NCBI GenBank assembly: GCA_964420145.1
Contig: CAYQRB010000006.1
Coordinates: 1-35,847 of the forward strand
Source of the DNA: JAJTYI01 sp964420145
GTDB taxonomy: Bacteria > Patescibacteriota > Dojkabacteria > B142 > OLB20
Length of the DNA stretch: 35,847 nucleotides
Direction of reading: 5' to 3'
Numbering within the stretch: position 1 is the stretch's first letter; every line of letters begins with the position of its first letter. Of the stretch, positions 22,909 through 30,472 are shown piece after piece. The translations under genes and the position numbers were made by a program. The notes below the pieces were generated by a model. It ran no database searches and was not told the DNA's origin. It saw only the letters and a list, made by a program, of their open reading frames with translations.

Positions 22909-23523
22909 TTATTTTCGATGACCTAAAAAGCACATACTCTCATCGTGTTTTTTTGCCTTGCACCGATACCTACCATAGAGAACTAACGACTGTGAAAGAA
23001 AACCCCATTTTTCTCGTGGAAACTTCTTCATTAAATCAACTTCTATTTTTCTAGGATCAGGACTTAGTGATAAATTAAGCAAATTAGCAATCCGTTTGAC
23101 ATGAGTATCTACTGCAACTCCTTCATTTTTACCAAAGGCATTGTACAAAACCACATTGGCAGTTTTCCTGGCAACTCCTGGTAGCTTGATAAGTTCTTTC
23201 ATATTATTTGGTACTTGACCATTATAGTTGGCGGTTACTATCTGCGATATTCCTATAATATTTTTAGTTTTATTATTAAAAAATCCAGTAGATCTGATAA
23301 TTTCACTGACATCAGCAGGTATTGCTTTAGCTAAGTCGAGAGGAGTAGGGTAATACTTGAAAAGAACTGGAGTAACTTTATTAACTCTCTCATCGGTACA
23401 CTGTGCGGAAAGTACTGTTGCTATCAGAAGCTCAAATGGCGTTTTATGAATAAGTTCGCATTTAGCATTTGGATAATATTCCTCTAGTAATGCAAGAATA
23501 TCCTCTGGGGTTTTAATTACCAT
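22909..23523 (-). CDS. nth: Endonuclease III with incomplete iron-sulfur ligands
   Basis: A 204-aa base-excision repair glycosylase/AP lyase. The helix-hairpin-helix is LPGVARKTANVVL with catalytic Lys120, and the catalytic Asp is D139 in VAVDTHVKRI. LSAQCTDERVNKVTP is the family N-terminal signature. The [4Fe-4S] motif C-x6-C-x2-C-x5-C is degenerate: C188 and C198 remain, E195 and K204 stand at the other two positions, and the protein ends there. I start at the ATG at 23523 because the longer frame (to 23634) adds sequence that is only the shadow of the upstream gene. The ATG overlaps the end of the giant gene by 11 nt, so it is the last gene of the pilus operon. Confidence 0.9.
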   Translation of the reverse strand: MVIKTPEDILALLEEYYPNAKCELIHKTPFELLIATVLSAQCTDERVNKVTPVLFKYYPTPLDLAKAIPADVSEIIRSTGFFNNKTKNIIGISQIVTANYNGQVPNNMKELIKLPGVARKTANVVLYNAFGKNEGVAVDTHVKRIANLLNLSLSPDPRKIEVDLMKKFPREKWGFLSQSLVLYGRYRCKAKKHDESMCFLGHRK

Positions 23524-26500
23524 ATCTAATCGTGATTGAGTCCAAAGACGGGGAGATTTGTGCGTCTGCTTCCAAAAGAAGTCTATACTGTAAGTACCTT
23601 TTTCCCTGTACAACTTTAGGTATGATATCTCCACTATTTCCGTTACTTAACTCATAATAGCTCCCTCTAGTACCATCAGGCCCATACCATTCTTGATTTG
23701 AAAGATTGATCGTATCTCCAGATCGCACTTGAAGCCTAACCTTCCCTCCATTTAATGTCTCATTCCAACTTAGCGAATGATACGACTTAACAGGAGTTCC
23801 CATATCTTTCACTTCTGAGCGATATTCTCCATACTTTGATAGAGCAGGGGTAGAGCTTGTAGCTAGACCCTTAATAATAGAGAACTGTTTACCACTTACA
23901 TTAGAAGTCAAATAAATATATTTAGATCCTACTCCGTTTCGCTCAAGTGCAATGTCTGTCACTTTTGCATTACTTCCCAGATTGTAAGAACATCTATATC
24001 CATTTTCAAAGCTATACACTCTGTATTGATTACTCTCCGCTAAACCTGCAACAGCAAAATAGTTGTTATCTAATCCTACACTTCCGACAGTAGACATATT
24101 GGGTACATTTACGCTTTTTATTAGATCTAAATTACCATCAACTTGGATATTATACGCAAATACATCGGTAATATCTCCATTCCCTTCTCCTGACAGATAT
24201 AATCTATCCAAATTTCCTGTGTTTTTATCAATAGAAATACTTTTGCCAACAAAATCCCCATCAAACCCGGTAAAACCAAATTCAGAAGTACTAAGTAGGG
24301 TGGTGCAGGCTTGCTCACCGCACTCAGTTGCTGTTATAGAGATATAGCGATGACCTGCCGGGAGAGTTGTATTTATAATTAAAGGATTAGTACTAAAATC
24401 ATATAGACTTCCTGATTTGCTATTAATTGTATGGAAGTGGTTTTCCCCCTCACCGAATCCACTCAGATCGCTACTACTACTCGAATAGAAATCCAACCTA
24501 TAGTATTTATCTACTCGACTTCGAAAGCCACCATAAAGTGTGAGAGTAGAGCCACTATAAAGTGCCTTCGTTAACACAGGATAATTTTGCAAATCATTTG
24601 GCCCATTTCCCGCTAGGGTTGAGTCAGTATCCCCTAAGTCATTATATGTGACCCCATCACCGGTAGCTGTTCTAAGGTTAATCCCTAAACCACCATTATT
24701 ATAAATACTGTTTTCTATAATCGTATTGTTTACTGAAGTATTGTTTCCTACGATTGCAACTCCATCATTAGTATTAGAAAAAATTTTATTTTTTCTGATC
24801 ATAGAATTTGAAGTATTAGATAAATAAATCCCATAATTTGTATTATAGGCAATTTCATTTTTATCACTTATATCTGTTCCTCCTATTGTGATACTACTAC
24901 TCTCTGGAAATACAAAATATATACCTTGTTTATTCCCTAAATTCGCAGAAGACGAATTTGTACCAATATAATTTGACTTTATGGTAAGGTTTGAGAGGCC
25001 TGTACCATATGCATATACTCCTGCACCTCTTACTGCCCCACCTATAACATTACTGTTAATGTTACTTGAAGTTATAGAAGATCCCTGACTAGCAAACATA
25101 ACTACTCCATAACTAGAATCTATTAGTTTGGTTGTAGCTGTCTTGTCTGTCCCTATTATATTGTTGTTTATATTTAACCCGGTAAGATTTGCTCCTGTAC
25201 TACTATAAGCGTATATGTTGGAATTTGTAGATACTAGTAAATTATACTCTACCGTATCAGTGTTAGATTTTATAATTCTAACACCATCATAATTTACTAT
25301 TCCTCCAGTTCCTGTTTGGTTGGTACCAATATAATTTGCTTTTATGGTACTAGCATCACTTACGGTCGATCCTTTCACAAACGATATACCCGCAGTAGAA
25401 TTTCCAGAAATTAGGTTACAACCACTTGTACAGCTAGAAGGTAGAGAGGATGCACTAGAGTTTCCTATAACAGTATTTGAAGAACTATCAATTTCTATTC
25501 CTACTATATTCCCTTTGGCATAAATACCCGATTTGTTTGTTCCTATATAATTTCCTATTATTATCGTATTGTTCGAATTTTTTATACCAATCCCTCTACT
25601 ATTTGAAGATATTATATTCTTATCTACTGCGTTTTCTCCTCCGATTGTGTTGTTTGCCGAACCCGCTTCCAAGTCAATCCCACGGCTTGCATTACCTTTT
25701 ACAGTTTCACCATCGGCGTCAAGTCCTATTATATTACATGTCAAAACATTGCCCGAGCTGTTGTTTAGGGAAATTCCTTTATCAAAACCATATATTACTA
25801 ATCCTTTAATTTGATTATTAGAAATATTAGAAAGGGTAAGGCCGTTACCTGTAAAGTTACTTCCCGATAAAATAATTTTTAATTCTGAAGTAGTACAGTT
25901 GGCTCCTGCTTGAGTTGTAGCATCAATTGTAAGTTGTTTAGTTATAGCAGGGAGAGGAGTAGTAATATTAATTTTGTGAATATCTCCACCGGGAATATTA
26001 AATCTAATAGTATCGTAAGCATCAGTGCTGTTAGCCTCTTGAATAGCAGCTCTAAGTGTACAGTATCCTTCACTATTTGAACAAATCTTGTCTCCAATAT
26101 TACTATCACCAGCATCTTGAGTACTATTAACTGTAAACCTTCTGGAATCTGGATCCCCAAATATTGTGAAATCATCTATAATTCCCCTGGCTGGCTCAGT
26201 TCCCGTATTAGTAATATTTCCGATATGTAAATTGGGAGTACCTGTAAAATCAGAAAAAACACTTCCAGAAGGTGTCGCTCCTGGACGAACATTATTCATA
26301 AATATCTTCAGGTGGTCAGGAGAAGATTTCGATCTATCCCACTCTACACGCATAAGTGTCCACTGATCTGCCTGCCAGTATGGCTGGAAAGAAGCAAGAG
26401 GGATACTTATATTTCTGGTAGTTCCTCCATGAGTATAACTTAGATACAAGGGAGAAGTAACACTATTGGTTTTATACATCCTAAACCGATTATTATCATC

Positions 26501-29500
26501 ACTTCGAACATTAAATAAATGTATCGCCTGGTTAGCGTTCGCTTCCACATCAGGTTTATAATAAAACTCAATAGCACCTTTGTCTTTTTTAAAGTTAGTA
26601 CCGGGGATACTGTTTACCGTTATGTGCTCAGAATTAGCATCAATCCGTACTGCATTACTATTAACCCCACTCTCGTAGGTAACACTACTAGATGTTGCTC
26701 CCTTCCCCACCACCGGAGTTGTTAAGGCATTGGCGTTATCCAAAGTTGAATACCAAATAGGGTCTCCTGCCGTCAGTGGAACAGGAGTAGGAGTTGGAGT
26801 TGGAGATATTCCCGCCCCTAGACCCCAGATTTTAAACTCACTAATTACTCCTCTGGCAGGATAGTATGAATAGGGATAATAGTTACCATTTCCTATATAG
26901 AGAGCATTAAAGTTATCCATTTTGATCGGATTCATCACCCCACTCACACTTCCAGTCAGTGGAACCGTCTGCCAGCTACTGCCGTTATGATAGGTTATTG
27001 TTAGTTTTAGTTTATCTGCCTCAACTGCCTCGAAATAGTCCCAGGTAAGTGTAAATTTGATCCATTTGTTCACTACCCAATAACTTTGATATGTAGAAGA
27101 AGCAATACTTAGGACTCGAGTATCACTTGCAGGACCATGATCTGGTCCAGTACAGTTCTGGGTTCCTTGTACCTCACACCGTGCATCATATTTGAAATCA
27201 AGGGTATTATTACCGGAGTTGTTTCGTTTTAGTAATTCTATCCTATCGAAAATTAGCCCTCTAATACGAAAGAGGTCAAGTTCATCATTATAATTATAAG
27301 CAACATTTGGTTTATACCAAAATTCAACTTTTCCTACATCTTTACTCGCCTGACTTCCATCTACAATCACCTGAATATTTGCCTGAGCGGCTCCAAAATC
27401 TGCACCTGCTCGTGCCTCAGGGACTCCATTGTTAACAAATGTGGTGTTATATACTGCAGTAGGTGTATACCCAACAACTGGTTGCCATGCTGCTGTAGGA
27501 TTGACAAGAGTAGAGTACCACAAAATATTAAATGCTGGAATTGGTGAAGGTGTCGGACTCCCTGAAGGAACAGTCGCCGTAGGTAATAGGTTGTAGTAAC
27601 CATATAATTTAAACTCATCTATACGCCCACGAGGGAAAGCATACGGCCAGGTATCATCACCTCCTACAAACATTTTAGTTACTTGCCCTAAAGATGAGGA
27701 AACCGTACCGGTATGAGTATGGACAGGTTCTACGAGAGAACCTCCATTTACGCTATAAAACAGCCGAACCTGTTGATCTTGAGATAGAGTTATATCATAA
27801 TTTAGTTCAAAATAAATCCAATCTCCTGAATTCCAGTTAAAGTTTGGGTAATTTATTTGAAGACTGTTATAGTTGTTGGCTCCAGATGCTTTTGCTCTAT
27901 ATTCAAATTGTAAATATGAAGGATTTGCATTTTTATATAAATGAATTCTGTTATTGTCATCCTTTTTTAATTGAATAATAGTCTGATTTAAGCTGTCAAA
28001 AACACCTTCGTTAGGTCGGTAGTAGAAAGTTATCCTGCCACGAGTTTCGTTTACAGCTGCATCATTTGTGTTGACGACAATGTTAGGATCCTCATTCCAT
28101 TTATAAAAGTATGAAGCTGCTTTATTATCATTAGATTCCGAGACGAAAGGACTTCCCGGCAAAAAGTTTACCGCTCCTCCCACAATACCTGGTTGACCAT
28201 ATACAGGACTAGTAACAGCTGAGGCACTATCCATTGTCGAATACCACAAAGGAGTAGGAGTAGCGGTCGGAACAATACTTGGTGTTGGAGTGATTGATGG
28301 AGTCGGAGTTCCAGTAATTGGTAAAGTTGGTGTTGGGGTAGGGACAATTGTAGTTGTAAATATTTTAAACTCATCTATGGCCCCTAGTGCAGGATTACTC
28401 CCATCTTGTGTACGGTTACCAATATAAACGATTGGGGCATTAGGGCTGATAGCAATATTGTTTCCTAGTATTTTTTCAGCCTGGTTTGTATGAGGAGGTT
28501 GTATTCCATTAAGGAAAATACTCATCTGCTCGCCAATAAGCAAAGAATCATCATCATTCCAAATAACTCGCATAAATACCCACTCACCCGCTTTCCAATA
28601 ATTTTGATAATCTGTAAGCTGGATTGTTTCCTCTCCTCCACAACTGGGTCCGCAAAGATAAGAGAAAACAAGTAGGTTACTCCCGGAATTATCTTTCTTA
28701 AAAAATCTAATTTCTTCATCATCATCCTGCCTGATAGAAAACAGGTTTACTTCTGTATTATAGTTAGCTTCAAAGTTTGGTTTATAATAAAACTCTACCG
28801 CACCTTCATTTAGAGAATAATGGAGTTCAGGAACAGCTTCTATATATATACTTTGTCCTGCCGTATCATAATACGATGCAGAACCAAAACCCGCAGGGCC
28901 TGGAATAAAAGATGCCCCGGAGAGAATACCTGGAACATTACCTACTTGAGGAGTCGTAATAGCCGAAATACTGTCCATTGTAGAATACCAAGAAGGCTGA
29001 CCTGACCCTTGTGTATAGACAGGAGTTGGCGGTGGTGTACCAATGGGGGTTGCAGATGGAGATGCAATATCTAGATATATCTTGAACTCATCAATTTTTC
29101 CATTGGCATAATTCGTACCAGTAGGTGAAGAATTCCCAATAAATATTGCACTTGGATCAATTATAGAACCCGGATTAACACTTCCTTGTTTGATAGAAGG
29201 AAGAACTTCACCATTTACAAGAATAGAGAGTTGCTCACCAGGAGAAGCAAAAGCATTCCAGTTTAGAACAAAAGATACCCAATCCCCTGCACCAAAACTA
29301 TAATCTGCTCCACTCACTTTGATTTCTGCATCCCCACAGTATTCACAAATATATTTTAGAGATAAGCTATCATCTACATCATTTAACTTCTTAAACTCTA
29401 TTTTATTGTTTTCATCTCCGTAAACACTAAAAAATGTCATTTCTTTATCAGTAGTATGTACCTCAAGGGGAGAATACATAAATTCTACCGTTCCTTTTTC

Positions 29501-30472
29501 TAGATTATAGTCCGTATTTTTAATCGGATTATTGATCTTTATAACTTCATTATTAGCATCAAAACGCGCTGACTTTATCTCATAAAACTCATCATCACCA
29601 ATAGGATAAGAATCTGTAACAAAGTCAACTCCGTTTAATACTTGTGCTGATGATCCTTCGATTGGATTGGTAACATCAGAAGAACTATCCATAGTCGAAT
29701 ACCAGCCAACCTCACCATAACCAAATGCCTGAGTATCTTCTTTTACTTCGTTAAATAAAAAGTTTTGGCTAAATATAAAGCTAGCAAGGACAACCCCCGC
29801 CATAATAACTGCTATAAAGCTACCAACAGCAGTAGGATAGTGTCTTCTACGCAAAAGAGACAAGTCTCTTTTTTCCTGTTTTACATTAGAGTCAGGAATA
29901 TGACCTTTTGTAATAAATAGAATAGAGAGTAAAATACTTGCAAACACATCCAGTACAACAAGTTTTGGGATCAGGAGCATCTTCCCTAATAAACTCTCTT
30001 TTGAGAATTTTACTTGTAAAATATCCAAACGATTAGACAAACGCAAAATCCTCTCTATTAACTTTATTTTCTCTGCTTCTTTTTCAATAGGAATTCCTAT
30101 GGTAGTGGCGACTATTTTGTTTAACTTCGAAACAAAGTCTTTTGAGGATTTATCCAAAACTACAAAATTTGCGGGAACCCGGAAATGTTGTTTTCTCTCT
30201 GTAAGTACAATGATTTTTACTTTTCCATTATGAAATTTTTTATTAGAAAGCAGGAAATACAAGAGCTCATTACCGCTATACTTGGGCAAGGTAGTATCTA
30301 TAATCACGATCTCAGGATGTGTCAAATAAACAAACCCTAACCCTTCAATGCCGTTTTGGGAAGTATATAAGTTTAAACTATCTCCATTGATTTTTGACAA
30401 GCTATCTATAGAGAGTTTTAGTATCTCTCTTATTGCAAAATTATTATCGATTATTACTATGTTTTTCTCCAT
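23513..30472 (-). CDS. Giant 2319-aa protein: receiver domain, hydrophobic segments, five LamG-like units, CSLREA/beta-helix
   Basis: Residues 1-130 are a response-regulator receiver domain with D9, phosphoacceptor D59 (VIIDTTLPKYSGNELL), T91 and K108 all present. Residues about 168-190 and 213-235 are hydrophobic, with a basic stretch between (LSLLRRRHYP). Five units begin WYST(M/L) at about 255, 494, 742, 984 and 1239; each has a concanavalin/LamG-like layout ending in IGN...G.IDEFKI, and Pro/Thr linkers (PTPTPTL) join them. From about 1447, CTLRAAIQEAN marks a CSLREA domain followed by a right-handed beta-helix (NYIGTN repeats) to about 1960, then a C-terminal domain ending SITIRYGN. No sortase signal. 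It overlaps the giant prepilin stop by one base. Probably a surface adhesin tied to the pilus; the receiver domain is highly unusual. Confidence 0.88.
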   Translation of the reverse strand: MEKNIVIIDNNFAIREILKLSIDSLSKINGDSLNLYTSQNGIEGLGFVYLTHPEIVIIDTTLPKYSGNELLYFLLSNKKFHNGKVKIIVLTERKQHFRVPANFVVLDKSSKDFVSKLNKIVATTIGIPIEKEAEKIKLIERILRLSNRLDILQVKFSKESLLGKMLLIPKLVVLDVFASILLSILFITKGHIPDSNVKQEKRDLSLLRRRHYPTAVGSFIAVIMAGVVLASFIFSQNFLFNEVKEDTQAFGYGEVGWYSTMDSSSDVTNPIEGSSAQVLNGVDFVTDSYPIGDDEFYEIKSARFDANNEVIKINNPIKNTDYNLEKGTVEFMYSPLEVHTTDKEMTFFSVYGDENNKIEFKKLNDVDDSLSLKYICEYCGDAEIKVSGADYSFGAGDWVSFVLNWNAFASPGEQLSILVNGEVLPSIKQGSVNPGSIIDPSAIFIGNSSPTGTNYANGKIDEFKIYLDIASPSATPIGTPPPTPVYTQGSGQPSWYSTMDSISAITTPQVGNVPGILSGASFIPGPAGFGSASYYDTAGQSIYIEAVPELHYSLNEGAVEFYYKPNFEANYNTEVNLFSIRQDDDEEIRFFKKDNSGSNLLVFSYLCGPSCGGEETIQLTDYQNYWKAGEWVFMRVIWNDDDSLLIGEQMSIFLNGIQPPHTNQAEKILGNNIAISPNAPIVYIGNRTQDGSNPALGAIDEFKIFTTTIVPTPTPTLPITGTPTPSITPTPSIVPTATPTPLWYSTMDSASAVTSPVYGQPGIVGGAVNFLPGSPFVSESNDNKAASYFYKWNEDPNIVVNTNDAAVNETRGRITFYYRPNEGVFDSLNQTIIQLKKDDNNRIHLYKNANPSYLQFEYRAKASGANNYNSLQINYPNFNWNSGDWIYFELNYDITLSQDQQVRLFYSVNGGSLVEPVHTHTGTVSSSLGQVTKMFVGGDDTWPYAFPRGRIDEFKLYGYYNLLPTATVPSGSPTPSPIPAFNILWYSTLVNPTAAWQPVVGYTPTAVYNTTFVNNGVPEARAGADFGAAQANIQVIVDGSQASKDVGKVEFWYKPNVAYNYNDELDLFRIRGLIFDRIELLKRNNSGNNTLDFKYDARCEVQGTQNCTGPDHGPASDTRVLSIASSTYQSYWVVNKWIKFTLTWDYFEAVEADKLKLTITYHNGSSWQTVPLTGSVSGVMNPIKMDNFNALYIGNGNYYPYSYYPARGVISEFKIWGLGAGISPTPTPTPVPLTAGDPIWYSTLDNANALTTPVVGKGATSSSVTYESGVNSNAVRIDANSEHITVNSIPGTNFKKDKGAIEFYYKPDVEANANQAIHLFNVRSDDNNRFRMYKTNSVTSPLYLSYTHGGTTRNISIPLASFQPYWQADQWTLMRVEWDRSKSSPDHLKIFMNNVRPGATPSGSVFSDFTGTPNLHIGNITNTGTEPARGIIDDFTIFGDPDSRRFTVNSTQDAGDSNIGDKICSNSEGYCTLRAAIQEANSTDAYDTIRFNIPGGDIHKINITTPLPAITKQLTIDATTQAGANCTTSELKIILSGSNFTGNGLTLSNISNNQIKGLVIYGFDKGISLNNSSGNVLTCNIIGLDADGETVKGNASRGIDLEAGSANNTIGGENAVDKNIISSNSRGIGIKNSNNTIIIGNYIGTNKSGIYAKGNIVGIEIDSSSNTVIGNSSASSLPSSCTSGCNLISGNSTAGISFVKGSTVSDASTIKANYIGTNQTGTGGIVNYDGVRIIKSNTDTVEYNLLVSTNSNIYAYSSTGANLTGLNINNNIIGTDKTATTKLIDSSYGVVMFASQGSSITSSNINSNVIGGAVRGAGVYAYGTGLSNLTIKSNYIGTNSSSANLGNKQGIYFVFPESSSITIGGTDISDKNEIAYNTNYGIYLSNTSNSMIRKNKIFSNTNDGVAIVGNNTSVNNTIIENSIYNNGGLGINLRTATGDGVTYNDLGDTDSTLAGNGPNDLQNYPVLTKALYSGSTLTLYGGFRSRVDKYYRLDFYSSSSSDLSGFGEGENHFHTINSKSGSLYDFSTNPLIINTTLPAGHRYISITATECGEQACTTLLSTSEFGFTGFDGDFVGKSISIDKNTGNLDRLYLSGEGNGDITDVFAYNIQVDGNLDLIKSVNVPNMSTVGSVGLDNNYFAVAGLAESNQYRVYSFENGYRCSYNLGSNAKVTDIALERNGVGSKYIYLTSNVSGKQFSIIKGLATSSTPALSKYGEYRSEVKDMGTPVKSYHSLSWNETLNGGKVRLQVRSGDTINLSNQEWYGPDGTRGSYYELSNGNSGDIIPKVVQGKRYLQYRLLLEADAQISPSLDSITIRYGN
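26130..29712 (-). repeat. Five tandem LamG-like coding units with Pro/Thr linkers
   Basis: Units start with the codons for WYST(M/L) near 29708, 28992, 28247, 27522 and 26757, giving periods of about 715 to 765 nt. Each unit repeats the order FYYKP, a GDWV/FxxxxW block and IDEFKI. The sequences differ by many substitutions, so duplication is old. Linkers 1 to 4 are rich in CCT/ACT-type codons. Confidence 0.8.

Noticed and set aside
23524..23634. Longer endonuclease III start at 23634
   Set aside because: The 37 added residues are the shadow of the giant gene's C-terminus; the family begins near the ATG at 23523.
26130..29712. Repeated segments as a CRISPR array or DNA satellite
   Set aside because: The period is over 700 nt, the frame is open throughout and the repetition is at protein-domain level.
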